Of a stretch of DNA of 64,000 nucleotides, positions 10,204 to 21,945 are shown in pieces. This DNA is from Prorocentrum cordatum (taxonomy: Eukaryota; Sar; Dinophyceae; Prorocentrales; Prorocentraceae), in the NCBI GenBank assembly GCA_963575745.1, contig CAUYUJ010014205.1:1122174-1186173 (forward strand), in the 5' to 3' direction. The translations under genes were made by a program, and so were the position numbers. Below the pieces are notes generated by a model. That model saw only the letters and a program-made list of their open reading frames with translations, was not told the DNA's origin and made no database searches. The first letter of the stretch is position 1, and each line of letters begins with the position of its first letter.

Positions 10204-10864
10204 GTTTGGGAACAAAAGCCTTCGCATTCCTCTCCATGCAGTGCTCGCGAATCCTGCTCCGCATCACCGCGCAGTTCTCCTTGACCTCCTGGCTCGCACC
10301 GTCGAGGACCTTCCTGATCTGGAGCGGCGCGTAGCCCAGGATGGTCGCGCACTTCATTATGTCCGAGATCTTCTCCTGGCTAGCCAACTCGCACTGCGTG
10401 ACCAGACGATCCCAATCGTGAAGGACCTCTGCGAAGCTGCGCCTTGAGTGATCATCGTTCGTCCACCATTTAGGCTGCACAGTCGTGGTCAGCAGACTGT
10501 GCTCCGATGTGCCACCCTGAGGTCGATAGTCCGCGTAGATCTGCCTCAATGCCTCAAAACCATTTCCCGCACCAGCAAGCTTCGTCATAGTCTGAGCCTT
10601 TCCTCGCATCTTCATGGCCAAGAACGTGCCCAGATTGCGCGACAGTTCGCGCGTCTCCTCGTTCGTGATGCTCTCGAAACTGATGGGGCCGACATGCGTC
10701 ACCGCCGCATCGTAGAGGTGCCTCCAGCCCATCTCGGTGACCTCTGCCTCCATCGTGAAGAAGTAACTCTCAAACTCATCCCGAACGCCTCCGAACGTAT
10801 CGTGGGCTCGTATGTCCTTCAGCGCCCACATCTGAGATCTGCCAACAGAGGTAAGCGTTGCCAT
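10204..10864 (-). CDS. Copia gag N-terminal domain, truncated by insertion
   Basis: Starts at ATG 10,864 (MATLTSVGRSQMWALK) and runs about 219 codons to ...REHCMERNAKAF. It then enters the CCCAAACAG insertion in an open but meaningless frame. The segment is a mixed-composition helical protein with W-rich spots (PKWWTNDD, HDWDRLV) and no low complexity, which sets it apart from every neighbouring frame. The fold resembles the gag region of Copia/Ty1-type elements (UBN2-like), which forms the particle shell. The zinc-knuckle half lies at 1,737-331 on the same strand. Joining AAG GCT TTT G to GA TAC TGC would restore one frame, which fits interruption of a single gag. Confidence 0.7.
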
Positions 10865-11130
10865 CGTTGCGCCAGCTGCCTCAGCCAGTCGTCGTTGCTC
10901 ACTGCGCCTGCTGCCTCAGCCAGGCGCTGCTCACCGCGCCTGCTGCCTCAGCCAGGCGCTGCTCCTCACTGCGCCTGCTGCCTCTGCCAGGCGCTGTCGC
11001 TCACCGTGCCTGCTGCCTCAGCTAGGCGCGAGCCGTGGAACGCTGCCGCAGCGAACTCACGGCTCCGCTACCATGTTTTCTCCACGGTGCGTGGGTGAAC
11101 CTCCGACGCACCCCCTTGTCCGAGCCTGAG
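10865..11130. repeat. Tandem repeat of about 33-36 bp upstream of gag
   Basis: Four to five copies of CTGCTGCCTCAGCCAGGCG with CACTGCGCC spacers lie between 10,870 and 11,035, upstream of the minus-strand gag start. This is where the element's leader or LTR would be expected, but no LTR pair was found for it in the window. Confidence 0.7.
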
Positions 11131-11719
11131 CGTCAGCAAAATAACACGCTGCGTTGAGAAAGAAGGACGCTGGAATTTATCACAGATTCTCTACACACCA
11201 CCACCACAACAAACCACCATTCAACCACCGCCGCAACCACCACCACCGCCACCACCACGACCCACCACCGCCGCCACCACCGTCGTTCTCGTCGACGCTC
11301 CCCGGCGCCGCCGCCCGCCGCCGCAGGCGCCGGCGCCGGCCCAGGAAAGGAAATCGCCGCCCCCGCCGCCGCCGCCAGCCGCCGTCGACGCAGGCGCCGG
11401 CCCGAGGATACGGAGAGAGTAAAAGTAAGGGAGGGGGAGGGGGTTCGAGCCCCCCACTCCATCCAGGCCAGCGGGGGCTGCGGCTGCCAAAGTGGGGGGG
11501 GGGTGGGGTGTGTGTCAACACCATCACCCCCCCCTCCACGCGACCAACGAGCGCGCTCTGTCATAAATCATGTTCCTCATATATAGATATATATATTATA
11601 TATATATATATATATATAATATATTATATACTAGAACCATCGCGCGCGCTTCGCGCGCGCGTTGGTTCTAGCCGAGATCACGGCAAGGCCCCAGCAGAAG
11701 TATCAAGGCAGCCCTTTTT
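11131..11719. repeat. CCA/CCG-rich microsatellites, AT run and a strong GC hairpin
   Basis: No gene seen. 11,195-11,420 is CCACCA/CCGCCG-rich and 11,420-11,540 G/C-homopolymer-rich. 11,578-11,630 is an AT dinucleotide run. 11,631-11,671 is an inverted repeat: CTAGAACCA and TGGTTCTAG enclose GCGCGCGC-TTC-GCGCGCGC. The hairpin sits about 50 bp upstream of the first CCCGGAAAGG element. Confidence 0.75.
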
Positions 11720-14700
11720 CCCGGAAAGGGCTTGGGCCCAGGGTTCTCTTTTAGCCGTTTACCCCCGGATCTGACGGGTCAAGCGCCGGCGAAATTATTT
11801 GCGATAAATAACGAGGTAAAGTGCTGATTTTTTTAGAAAAAGTGCGTTTTGTGCGTGCCCGCTCGAGGAAAGTTCGCCCCCCATCTCGGATCCTCGATAA
11901 ATAACGGGGTCCGCAGACCCCGCTTTCCCTCGTAAAAAAGAGGGTGCGGAGCGTTTTTCGCAGAATCCTCGAAAAATAACGGGGTCTGGAGCCCCGACCG
12001 CGACTCGGAAAAGCGCCCCGCGCGCAGGAATTCCGAGGATGTCTCGCGCGTGCCGCGTCCCGCGCGCAGGAATTTCGAGGATGTCTCGACTAATTCGCTT
12101 GTTTTGTCAGGATTTCTTAGAACTCTGGCAGGATGTCTCGAGCGAAACGCTTATTTTACATAGTTTGTGGAGGATGTCTCGAGCGAAACGCTGGTTTCCG
12201 CAAAATTTGGAGATGTCTCGAGCGGGGGGCCAGAATTCAGAGGATTCTCCTGGGGACCGCTTGGTGTTCGTGTCCGCTCCGCGGGAATTCCAAGAGGTCT
12301 CGCGCGGTGCCGCGTCCCGCGCGCAGGAATTTTGGGCGAAGGATGTTCCTCGACGAATTCGGGGGTTGTCAGGTTTTCTTAGAATTTTGACCGGATGTCT
12401 CGAGCGAAACGCTTGTTTTTCATAATTTGTTGAGGATGTCTCGAGCGAAACGCTGGTTTCTGCAAACTTGGGGATGTCTCGAGCGGGGGCCTCGTGGGGG
12501 GCCAGAATTCAGAGGATGTCTCAGGCGAAATGTTTGTTGTCACGTCCCGCTCGCAGGAATTCCGGGGATGTCTCGCGCGTGCCGCGTCCCGCGCGCAGGA
12601 ATTTTGAGGATGTCCCGTAGCGCGTCCCCTTGGCACGGCCTACGGTGAGACCCCATGGCACGTCCCTTGGCACGTCGCCTGGCGCGTCCCTGGGGACGTT
12701 TCGCGGCGCGTCCTCCTGGCAAGTTTTGTTGAAGGATGTCTCGAGCGAAACGCTGGTTTTGCAAAATTGGGGGATGTCTCGAGCGGGGGCCTCGTGGGGG
12801 GCCAGAATTCAGAGGATATCTCAGGCGCAATGTTTGTTTTCGTGTCCCGCTCGCAGGAATTCCGAGGATGTCTCGCGCGTGCCGCGTCCCGCGCGTAGGA
12901 ATTCGGATGATTGTGATAGGATGTCTCGAGCGAAACGCTTGTCCCCAGCACGTTCAGTAGCGCGTCCCCTTGGCACGTCCCGCGTTGCGACCCCATGGCA
13001 CGTCCCCTGGCACGTCGCCTGGCGCATCCCTTGGGACGTTTCGCGGCGCGTCCTCCTGGCATGTTCCCCTTGTCAATTAGCTCTGGGGCAGCTACTATGT
13101 GTTCAGGCAGCTCGAGCTTAAGATCCAGATCAGTTCGGTCAGGACTCGGATGCAAAGGAGGACTCGATCCACGACGCTATAGAGCACAACCGCGGCATGG
13201 GACATCGCAATTCAGCACGGTGCAGCACAGCACAGACTTCGGCACGGTACATCAAAATCGACACAAACAGCATTGCAACCTGGCACGTTCCTTGGCACGT
13301 TCCGTGGGGCGTCCCTTGGCGAATCCCCCTGGCACGTCGCGTGGCGCGTCCCCTGGCACATTCCGTGGCACATCCATTGGCACGTTCCGTAGCGCGTCCC
13401 TTTGGCACGTCCTACGGTGCGACCCCATGGCGCGTCCCCTGGCACGTCGCCTGGCGCATCCCTTGGGACGTTTCGCGGCGCGTCCTCCTGGCATGTTCCC
13501 CTGTCCATTAGCTCTGGGGCAGCTACTATGTGTTCAGGCAGCTCGAGCTTAAGATCCAGATCAGTTCGGTCAGGACTCGGATGCAAAGGAGGACTCGATC
13601 CACGAGGCTATAGAGCACAGTCGCGCCATGGCACATCGCAATTCAGCACGGCGCAGCACAGCACAGCCCTCGGCAGGGTACATCAAGATCGATACACTCA
13701 GCATTGCATTTGCCCGTCACCCAATCAGGTGTCTTTGAAAACGCTGCCATGTGTTACAGTTCTATATTCCTTTTCGGATAATTTGTTGAGGATGTCTCGA
13801 GCGAAACGCTGGTTTTGCAACATTGGAGGATGTCTCGAGCGGTGGCCTCGTGGGGGGCCAGAATTCAAAGGAAGTCTCAGGCGAAATGCTTGTTTTCACG
13901 TCCCGCTCGCAGGAATTCCGAGGATGTCTCGCGCGTGCAGCGTCCCGCGCGTAGGAATTCAGATGATTTTGACAGGATGTCTCGAGCGAAACGCTTGTCC
14001 CCAGCACGTTCCGTAGCGCGTCCCCTTGGCACGTCCCGCGGTGCGTCCCCATGGCACGTCCCTTGGCACGTCGCTTGGCGCGTCCCTTGAGACGTTCTGC
14101 GTCGCGTCCTCCTGGCATGTTCCCCTGTCCATTAGCTCTGGGGCAGCTACTATGTGTTCAGGCAGCTCGAGCTTAAGATCCAGATCAGTTCGGTCAGGAC
14201 TCGGATGCAAAGGAGGACTCGATCCACGAGGCTATAGAGCACAATCGCGCCATGGCACATCGCAATTCAGCACGGCGCAGCACAGCACTGATTTCGGCAC
14301 GGTACATCAAGGTCGATGCACTCAGCATTGCAACTTGGCACGTTCCTTGGCACGTTCCGTGGGGCGTCCTTTGGCGAGTCCCCCTGGCACGTCGCGTCGC
14401 GCGTCCCCTGGCACATCCCGTGGCACATCCATTGGCACGTTCCGTAGCGCGTCCCCTTGGCACGTCCCGCGGTGCGACCCCATGGCACGTCCCCTGGCAC
14501 GTCGCCTGGCGCATCCCTTGGGACGTTTCGCGGCGCGTCCTCCTGGCCTGTTCCCCTGTCCATTAGCTCTGGGGCAGCTACTATGTGTTCAGGCAGCTCG
14601 AGCTTAAGATCCAGATCAGTTCGGTCAGGACTCGGATGCAAAGGAGGACTCGATCCACGAGGCTATAGAGCACAGTCGCGCCATGGCACATCGCAATTCA

Positions 14701-14850
14701 GCACGGCGCAGCACAGCACAGCCCTCGGCAGGGTACATCAAGATCGATACCTTCAGTATTGCATTTGCCCGTCACCCAATCAGGTGTCTTTGAAAACGCT
14801 GCCATGTGTTACAGTTCTACATTCCTTTCCGGGTTCGTGGGTCGATCATG
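11720..14850 (+). mobile_element. CCCGGAAAGG element 1 (E1), 3.1 kb
   Basis: Begins CCCGGAAAGGGCTTGGGCCC after five T and ends CCTTTCCGGG then GGGTCGATCATG before TTTT. 5' module (11,720-12,030): GCCGGCGAAATTATTTGCG, three ATAAATAACG/AAAATAACG boxes each by a short stem (for example CCCTCGTAAAAAAGAGGG), then GCGCCCCGCGCGCAGG. Interior: irregular array of GATGTCTCGAGCGAAACG units (12,040-12,960, 13,790-14,000). 3' part: 12-bp-periodic TGGCACGTCCCN arrays, each followed by a conserved block with CAGCTCGAGCTTAAGATCC (about 13,115, 13,535, 14,155, 14,590). The last 60 bp (GAAAACGCTGCCATG...TCTACATTCC) is the shared 3' end. No coding potential found. Confidence 0.85.
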
Positions 14851-15888
14851 TTTTATTTGTATATACATAAATCTATATGTACATATATATATACATACAT
14901 ATACATATTTACATATTTATACATATATATATATATATATACATGTCCACCCTTCTCCTCCTCCTCCTCCTCCTCCTTCTCCTTCTCCTTCTTCTCTTAT
15001 TCCTCCTCCTTCGTCCTCTTTCTCCTCCTCCTCCTCCTCCTCCTCGCCTGTCTCTTTCCTCCGTTTCCTTAGTTCCCTTCCATCTCCTCCACCACCTCCT
15101 CCTCCCTCATTTGCATCTGCTCCTCCTACACGTTCTCCTCCTCCTCCTCCTCTTCCCTCTCCTCCTTCTCCTCCCCCTCCTCCGACCCTCCTCCTCCTCC
15201 TCCTCCTCCTCCTCCTCCTCCTCCCCCTTCCCTGGCCCGGGCGCCCCCCGATCCGGGCGCCCTCCCCGGTCCGGATACCCCTGGGAACCGTAGGCCCCGC
15301 GACCCTTGAAGTCGACCCCAGGAGCCCTCCGAATCCTTCGGCCCCTGGGCGCTCCTGACCTCTGGGGTCGAAGATCCTCAATCGCGACCCCACGACCCAT
15401 CGGTTTCCGAGACTCTTCGGCCCCGCGACCCGCGGAGTGACGAGGAGGGGCGCACGGCAGAAGCAAGGGGGAGAGAGGGGGAAGTCGAGGGGGAGCAGGA
15501 GGAGGCGGAGGAAAAAGAGGGAGAGGAACAGGATAAGAGGAAGAGCAGCCAGAGGAGGAGGATCAGAGGAAGGAGGAGGAGGGGGAAGGGCCGCCAAGGA
15601 GGAATCAGGCGCTCGAGCAAGGGGATGGGACTTATGTTCCCGGGAGTCTTCCTGGGAACACCCTGCGCGACAGGAGGAGGAGCCCGAGAAAGAAGAGGGG
15701 GGGAACGAGAAGGAGGATAAGATCGGTGAGGTCGAGAAAGGGAGGCACGCGGAATCATATTCCCGGGAAGCTTCCCGAGAACATATTTCGCGACAGCAGG
15801 AGGAGGAACCCGATAAGGAGGAGGAGGACATGAACGAGGGGGGGGGCTAGAGCAGGAGGAGGAATCTCGACAAGGAGGAGGAGGAGGA
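14851..15888. repeat. AT, TCC and GGA microsatellites with paired hairpins
   Basis: No gene seen. 14,858-14,942 is TA/CATATA repeat, 14,948-15,235 an interrupted CTC tract, and 15,236-15,440 looks single-copy. 15,450-15,888 is GGA-rich and carries two hairpins: TGTTCCCGGGAG...TCCTGGGAACA at about 15,635 and ATATTCCCGGGAAGCTTCCC at about 15,755. The Copia element at 15,889 was inserted into this GGA tract. Confidence 0.7.
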
Positions 15889-16017
15889 CTCTGAATATCC
15901 AGGACATCGACATGTGAGAGATACAGGGTTGTAGTAGCGATGTGGAAAGATGATAGAGAGTAGTAGAGCAGAGGATGTGTGCTGACAACACCTCGGCTCA
16001 AGGACTGAAAAGTCGAG
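15889..16017 (+). repeat. 5' LTR of the Copia element
   Basis: 129 bp from CTCTGAATATCC to AAAAGTCGAG, identical to the 3' copy except A for T within GATGTGGAAAGATG. It is very short for an LTR and lacks the usual TG...CA ends at these limits; TG occurs four bases in. The shared sequence extends a few bases on the left (GGA), so the left limit is uncertain by about three bases. Confidence 0.85.
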
Positions 16018-16018
16018 T

Positions 16019-18807
16019 TTGGTAGCGCGACATATGCGATCCAACTTCAAGGTAAATATTCCTCTTCCATATCCTGCCCGGCCAGCCATAGCGTACCTTG
16101 GTCTTGTCCCGTTCCTTGGGGCCTGGCTTTGGAGTCTTGCTAGCTGGAGCGACGGCGTCACTGAGTTCGTGGAGGCAGACGGCTGGGCTGCTACGATCTA
16201 CTCCCATCCCGACGTCTACTACAGCCAGAACACCGGTCACGCCGCGCCAGTTTTGTATCCAGTCGACTACGACCTCTTCATCATGGACGAAACCGCCGCA
16301 AATGTCAGTGGCCATGACAATTCGAGATTGCCCCTGGATTCTTTCACGAGAAGCACTCCACCCGGCTGGGTGACAGGAATCAAACGATACCCGATCAGAA
16401 GATACGCTCAGCTCTTGAACTTTGGTGGCTCCAGACAGACCTGCATGAAGAACAATGGGGCCCAGCAAAATGTGGACGACTTCGAGGACAGGTCTTCCAA
16501 TTCGCGATGAGTTTACGAGCACAACGATGGCGTCTGGCCACTGGACAGCAGATGATGATTGAAGCTCCAGAGCTCTTCGCAGAACCATCCAATGAAGCAC
16601 AGCAGAATGGCATGAATATGATTCCCGAACAGATCAGTGGCGCTAAGTTCTTGATACAACGGATCCTCGAAGAGTACACTACTGACAGGCAGGATCTTCA
16701 ATGGGAGGTTCTTACGGCTTTCTTCGAGCTTTTTCGAGGCAACAGCAAGTTCGGAGATTTCTTGGCATTATATGACTTGGCGCTCTTAGATGCTGAAGCA
16801 CAATGTGGATTACAGATGAACGATATTGGCAAGACATACTTTCTTCTTCGAGGCGCTCAGCTCTCTGAGCGACAACACTTCGACCTGAGACTCCGAGTTG
16901 ACGGAGACCTTTCTAGATACAATGATATTCGGCGCCTTTGTACACGAATGTTTGGAGATCATGACGCAGCAAAGTCTTCAACGTTACACGACATGGCAGG
17001 AGTCTATCGCGGCAGCTCTTGGCAGGACACATGGAATGGTGATTCTCACGATGAATCTGAATGGCAGTGGAACGAAGATGATGCTTGGCAGGAGGAAACC
17101 TACTGGGGCGACCAGGACTGGCAAGAAGGAGAACATGCATCGGATCAACCACATACACCACATCCTTCTTCGGAGACGGGCGAGTTCTGGGGCAAGGGCA
17201 ATAACCAGCGTAAGGACGGCTGCACCAAGTGCGGGTCCAAGTGGCGCTCAAGTTCGGATTGCCCATTGCCTGGAGGTTCTCCTACGAGTCATGATCATCA
17301 GGGTTCTTCAGGTAAAGGTAAAGGCAGCAGTAAAGGCAAAGGTAAAGGCAAGTACATGACAAACTACGGCAACAGTGGCAGCAGAAAAGGAAGCTATCGG
17401 AAAGGCAAAAGCAAAGGGAAATCATCAAGCTCAAAAGGTTACCGCAAAGGGAAGAACAACTCGAAAGGTTTCCGCAGTGGACGAAGCAAGGGCAAAGGCT
17501 ATCGCTATCGTAGTGGTGGCACGTTTCTTCTCGAAGATGGTCCAGCTGATGTGGGCCATGAATATCACTACGACGAGGACGATGGCGACATCACTTCCTG
17601 GTATGAAGGCGATGGAGTTTATGGTATGTGCCAGCAGTCTACTGGAGACACCTGGTATGAGTACAGCGACGGCTCACCAGCTCAGCACCCTTTCACGAAT
17701 GGGGCCTGGGCAGCGTTCGAGACACCCGATGGCTGGGAAACCGTCGGCACAAGCAGTGGAGAGCCAACTACACCACAGAACACACCCCGGCAGTCTGGGC
17801 AAGGTCTGGTGCCTCCTGACTATCTGTCACCTGCAAGGAGTCCAGCACCAGTGACAGCAGCAGCCTCATCCTCAACACCTGGATCAGCGAGCACAGTATC
17901 CCGACTACTTCCAGAATTCAACTTCGACAGCCTGCTGGCGCGCCGCCAGCGTATGCAGGATCTGGGTATCGATGACCCGGACGACCTGGAGGCCCCGGAT
18001 GCCAGATCGTCAACGGCAATATCAACACGTGCGACACGGGCTGGAAGTGCTTCGGCACGTACGGCCTTATTCACAGCGACTTTGTTTTCGGTCATTGCAT
18101 CCCACGAGCAGGTGATGATACCCGATAGCCGTATGATACCACATCATTGGCAGACCAAGCCGCGAGTCACGGACACGATGACCAGCTTAAACTTCCACCT
18201 GGTCCGTGGACGACCAGTCCATGGCATGCTCGTCGACACGGGCGCGGCCAAGGCTATCATGGGTACGGACACCATGAAGGAATACATCACCGACATTTTG
18301 TCTAAGTATTGCAAAGTGATCGAGGTCGAGCCTTCGGATACCCGCTTCACTGGAATCGGTGGCCGCCAAGAGAAAAGCAAAGGTCTGGCTGAGACACCTC
18401 TTGGCATTCCACTTCCTGGCATTGCTGAGGTCACGATTGATTTGGACTTGCTTGGCGACCTGGGCTCGAAGTGCCCGGGACTTCTTCCACTCAGCGTTTT
18501 GCTTCGACCCCAGTCATCAATCCTGTGTGGAGTATTGCAAGGAGGCGACGGCATCATAATTATCAAAGTTGTGGGCTCTGGAGGCCCTCACACGACAGCA
18601 ATTCCTCAGACTTTCTTCATCAGGCTGTATCTGACCGACTCGTGTCATTACTTGCTTCCGACAGGCGACTTCAAGCAGGCATCGTGGTCAGATCAGAAGA
18701 AGCTGAGGAAAACCGTAGTGCAATATTTCAACGAGGCATGCGCACTTCGACCAACAACCATCACAAGAAGCGGAAAGGCTCTGTTGGCATGGACGCTGGC
18801 TCCCTGA
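16019..18807 (+). CDS. Copia gag and aspartic protease (one frameshift)
   Basis: The gag N-terminus is open in frame 2 from about 16,019 (PPGWVTGIKRYPIRRYAQLL). At about 16,420 the coding sense moves to frame 1 (ELWWLQTDLHEEQWGPAKCG), which stays open to the TGA at 18,805-18,807. A zinc-knuckle-like CTKCGSKWRSSSDC lies at about 17,221, followed by a K/G/S-rich tail (17,310-17,510) fit for nucleic-acid binding. The protease active site is GMLVDTGAAKAIMG at about 18,225-18,266, a canonical D-T-G. In frame 1 the first ATG after the shift is 16,507. The product would form the particle and cleave the polyprotein. The next domain is in another frame, so expression needs frameshifting or this copy is damaged. 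Confidence 0.8.
16020..16037 (+). promoter_or_regulatory. Candidate tRNA primer-binding site
   Basis: TGGTAGCGCGACATATGC starts two bases after the 5' LTR. The initial TGGTAGC is what would pair with a tRNA 3' end GCUACCA, as in many eukaryotic initiator methionine tRNAs. The rest cannot be checked without the host tRNA set. Confidence 0.4.
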
Positions 18808-21800
18808 CGTTGGCCGTACGAGCGTCAGGCATAGAGGGTGAAAGTGGTCCTGAGAACTCTTCAGACATCGACGAGGAGATCACAACTACAGGATTGCACA
18901 AAATCAACATCGCACGGCAACTGGCACCAGTGCCAGTTCATGAGCCTCCGGTCATGCCAACAACGACAACATCATCAGCACAGATGGCAGCTTTAGCACT
19001 ACCGACATCACCGACGAGAGCAATACCGACAACAGCAGAAAGCAACAGATCATCTCCGATGCACGAAGTCATGCAAGCAGTACCAGTACCTCTTCAAGAT
19101 CAGCACTCTATCTGGAATGAAATACATCAGAAGAACTTCTACAAAGCATGGGTGGAGTTTCCTGGCCAGAGATACTCTGGCGGCATTTGGCCTCAACACT
19201 GGAACTCAAAGCGGAAGACAGATGCTGAGAAGTACTACACTTGCATGCCAGAAGAGTTCTATCATGGCAGTTCTCTTCCAGTGGTAACACCACGGAATGC
19301 ACTTCAATGGCTCTATCATGTCATGCCAGTCATGGAGGTCAACGAGCTAGGTCACAAATTGGACATTCAGGAGTTTTGCTCAGGGTCTTCGAGGCTTTCA
19401 CTGGCAGCTCTCCATCTGCAACTCAACGCAGGCTTTCCAGTTGACCATCGGTATGGCTGGGACACGGGCCTACGAGATCATCAACATATCCTGGATGAGG
19501 TATATGACAAGCTGGGGATCTCAGTACAATTCTTTTCTCCTAGGTGCTCTCCCTGGTCAAAGGCCAACACCACATCTAAGGCAGAAACAAAAGCACGAGC
19601 ACGACAAGAAGAACGAGCAGGCCTTCAGTGGACGACATACCGCTGTAGACATGTTCTTGATTCCAAGCAGAAGACACAGGCCTACATTCTGGAGACACCT
19701 CATGGGTCACAGTTACTTACGGAAAGTCCGTTCTCATGCATTCATAGCGACAAGCGGACAACCTCAGCAGTACTTGATCAGTGTCAACATGGGGCCAAAG
19801 ATATGGACAGCCGAGGTCTGCCCAACAAGAAGACGACCATCCTGGACTACGCGAACATAGAGATCAGCCAGTCCACCTTATTACGATGTACTGGCGAGAA
19901 CAAGTGCCCTCTTCATGGAGAATTATCGGGGAAAATACCAGGCACCAGCACCTGGAGGACTTCTATGGCAGCAGTATATCCGTGGAATCTTTGCACAGCA
20001 ATTGGCGCAGACGTATGGCAGTTTACTCATGGCAAAGAAGGTGGTCTATCGTTGATGGTTTTCTGGACTTGTGATCGGTGCAATCATGGAGCTCGCTATC
20101 CTGGCGCTGATATGAGAGTTACGCCGGTCCACACTCGGACAGAGGGCTGCAGGTTCAAAGATACCGAAGCACCAAACCGAGCAATTGTTGGACGGCCTCC
20201 AATACCAGGACCAGCTCAAGCTCCAGTACCAGCACCTCTCCCTCCAGACGCACCTGCTCAGCCAGCCGAGGCAATGCCACTACCGCTGAAGAGCGCATGG
20301 GGTGCCGATGTACCTATTGTACGGGCACCTCCACCACCAGCTCCAATACCAGCAGAACCAGTAGCTTCTAGCGATAACAGCTCGGCACAGGTAGCACCTC
20401 CTGAGCCCGATCAAGCACCACCTGCGGCACCCGCTGAATCACTCGACGACAAACCCATTGAGGGCATGCCTCAGGTTGCCGACCTTCCCGACTACATCGA
20501 GCCATCCTTCAACATCCGGATGCTCAGGCGGAAGCTCGAGGGTCCTAAGATCACGACGAAGGAGGCCCAGAAGCTACTGATGGGATTACACTACAAGATG
20601 TGGCATCTTCCGGCTAGCGAGATGGTTATCTTCTTGGGACGTGGCGAGTTCTCAAAGCATGTTATTGACTTAATACCAGCAACGATAAACAAGTGCAAGA
20701 TCTGCGCAGGATGGAGAAGGACATTGACAAAGCCGAAGTCAGCAGGTACCATCTTGGCTACACACTTTAATCATCGAGTACAGACGGACATCTTCACGCT
20801 CTGGGGTCGTATGTACGTCATCTTTGTGGATGAAGCTATTCACTGGGCGTGCTGCGATCACCTGATCACCAAGGATGCTGAGACATGGCACCAAGTTTTC
20901 CTGAGATGTTGGGCACGCTACTTTGGACCATCAAAAGTTATCGTGTCCGACCAAGAGGGCGCAGTGATCAGTGACGTTATCGGTAAAGCATGCGAGGCTT
21001 ACGACATCGAACGCGACCTTCAGGGATCGGAAGGACATACCAGAACTGGCTTGGCTGAAAGACGCCTCGGCCTCATCAAGCTTGCGGCTCTCAAGCTCTA
21101 CTCACAGGTTCAAAAGCAGGGCATCCGCAAGAGTCAGGACGACTGTGTGCTAGAGGCGAGCCCGTGCTCCAACTCGGTTCTGGTTTACGGGAGCTCGACG
21201 CCGAATCAAGCCCTCCTGGGCTACGAGCCTCGCGACTTCTACCATCGCGACAACACGACGATCTCGGCGACAAGCGATGCGAGGGCTGTGCTTCCAGACT
21301 CGATTGAGTTCCAGATCCGCCTCAGGCTACATGCTAAGGAGGCCATCATCCAGGCGGTCATAGAGCACCGTATCGCAGAAGCGGCCAACACCAAGCCGCA
21401 GCAGCATGCGCCGGAGACACTCAAGAAGATCGAGGAGCCAGAGGCGAAAGTGGACCTCTGGAGGGAACCAACCTCCAAGGATCAGAGTGGATGGCGAGGC
21501 CCAGCGGAGATGGTCAAGTGCATCAGTAAGGAGAACAAGGCGATCATCATCTGGCGGGGCCATCCGATGTTAGTTCCACTTCGACACGTTCGGCCTCACA
21601 TTGGTTTCGTGTGGCTTACACAGATCAGCACCACGACGAACGACACCAGCAAGCAGCTCATCGCCTCGCTCATGGACCAGGTCGAGGATCACGTTCTTGG
21701 GCAGGTCTACACTTATGGCAGACAGTGGGACCAACAGTCACAACAATACATCAACGTTCCAGAGGGCCTGGAGGAGCGACCTCCTCGCATTCTGGCAGAC

Positions 21801-21926
21801 GCACGTCAGGCAGCTCAAGACCTCCTCAACTTGAGCATCGATGGAGTCCAGTTCGGCTACGGTGCGAGACACACCGAGCCCCTGACCAACGTGGACTACG
21901 GGCGCCTCATGCAGTGGACACAGTAA
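18471..21926 (+). CDS. Copia integrase
   Basis: Frame 3, open 18,471-21,926. Real integrase sense probably begins near the end of the gag-protease frame (about 18,700-18,807). A proline-rich linker (20,190-20,440) precedes the zinc-binding HHCC site (HYKMWH...CKIC, 20,588-20,712) and the DDE catalytic core. First D in QTDIFTLWG (about 20,781), second in VSDQEGAVIS (about 20,944), and the glutamate in GLAERRLGLIK (about 21,049). The core would join element cDNA to host DNA. The frame ends at a TAA (21,924-21,926); the same frame then runs 47 more codons to a TGA at 22,068. Reverse transcriptase continues in frame 1. Confidence 0.85.
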   Translation: MPGTSSTQRFASTPVINPVWSIARRRRHHNYQSCGLWRPSHDSNSSDFLHQAVSDRLVSLLASDRRLQAGIVVRSEEAEENRSAIFQRGMRTSTNNHHKKRKGSVGMDAGSLTLAVRASGIEGESGPENSSDIDEEITTTGLHKINIARQLAPVPVHEPPVMPTTTTSSAQMAALALPTSPTRAIPTTAESNRSSPMHEVMQAVPVPLQDQHSIWNEIHQKNFYKAWVEFPGQRYSGGIWPQHWNSKRKTDAEKYYTCMPEEFYHGSSLPVVTPRNALQWLYHVMPVMEVNELGHKLDIQEFCSGSSRLSLAALHLQLNAGFPVDHRYGWDTGLRDHQHILDEVYDKLGISVQFFSPRCSPWSKANTTSKAETKARARQEERAGLQWTTYRCRHVLDSKQKTQAYILETPHGSQLLTESPFSCIHSDKRTTSAVLDQCQHGAKDMDSRGLPNKKTTILDYANIEISQSTLLRCTGENKCPLHGELSGKIPGTSTWRTSMAAVYPWNLCTAIGADVWQFTHGKEGGLSLMVFWTCDRCNHGARYPGADMRVTPVHTRTEGCRFKDTEAPNRAIVGRPPIPGPAQAPVPAPLPPDAPAQPAEAMPLPLKSAWGADVPIVRAPPPPAPIPAEPVASSDNSSAQVAPPEPDQAPPAAPAESLDDKPIEGMPQVADLPDYIEPSFNIRMLRRKLEGPKITTKEAQKLLMGLHYKMWHLPASEMVIFLGRGEFSKHVIDLIPATINKCKICAGWRRTLTKPKSAGTILATHFNHRVQTDIFTLWGRMYVIFVDEAIHWACCDHLITKDAETWHQVFLRCWARYFGPSKVIVSDQEGAVISDVIGKACEAYDIERDLQGSEGHTRTGLAERRLGLIKLAALKLYSQVQKQGIRKSQDDCVLEASPCSNSVLVYGSSTPNQALLGYEPRDFYHRDNTTISATSDARAVLPDSIEFQIRLRLHAKEAIIQAVIEHRIAEAANTKPQQHAPETLKKIEEPEAKVDLWREPTSKDQSGWRGPAEMVKCISKENKAIIIWRGHPMLVPLRHVRPHIGFVWLTQISTTTNDTSKQLIASLMDQVEDHVLGQVYTYGRQWDQQSQQYINVPEGLEERPPRILADARQAAQDLLNLSIDGVQFGYGARHTEPLTNVDYGRLMQWTQ

Positions 21927-21945
21927 CTGCGGGACCAGTACACGA

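Noticed and set aside
11221-11490. Glycine-rich or proline-rich ORFs on both strands
   Set aside because: Products of CCA/CCG microsatellites.
14821-14850. GGTTCGTGGGTC at the element 3' end as a tRNA/SINE B box
   Set aside because: It lacks the GGTTCRANYCY pattern and there is no A box or tRNA-like fold upstream.
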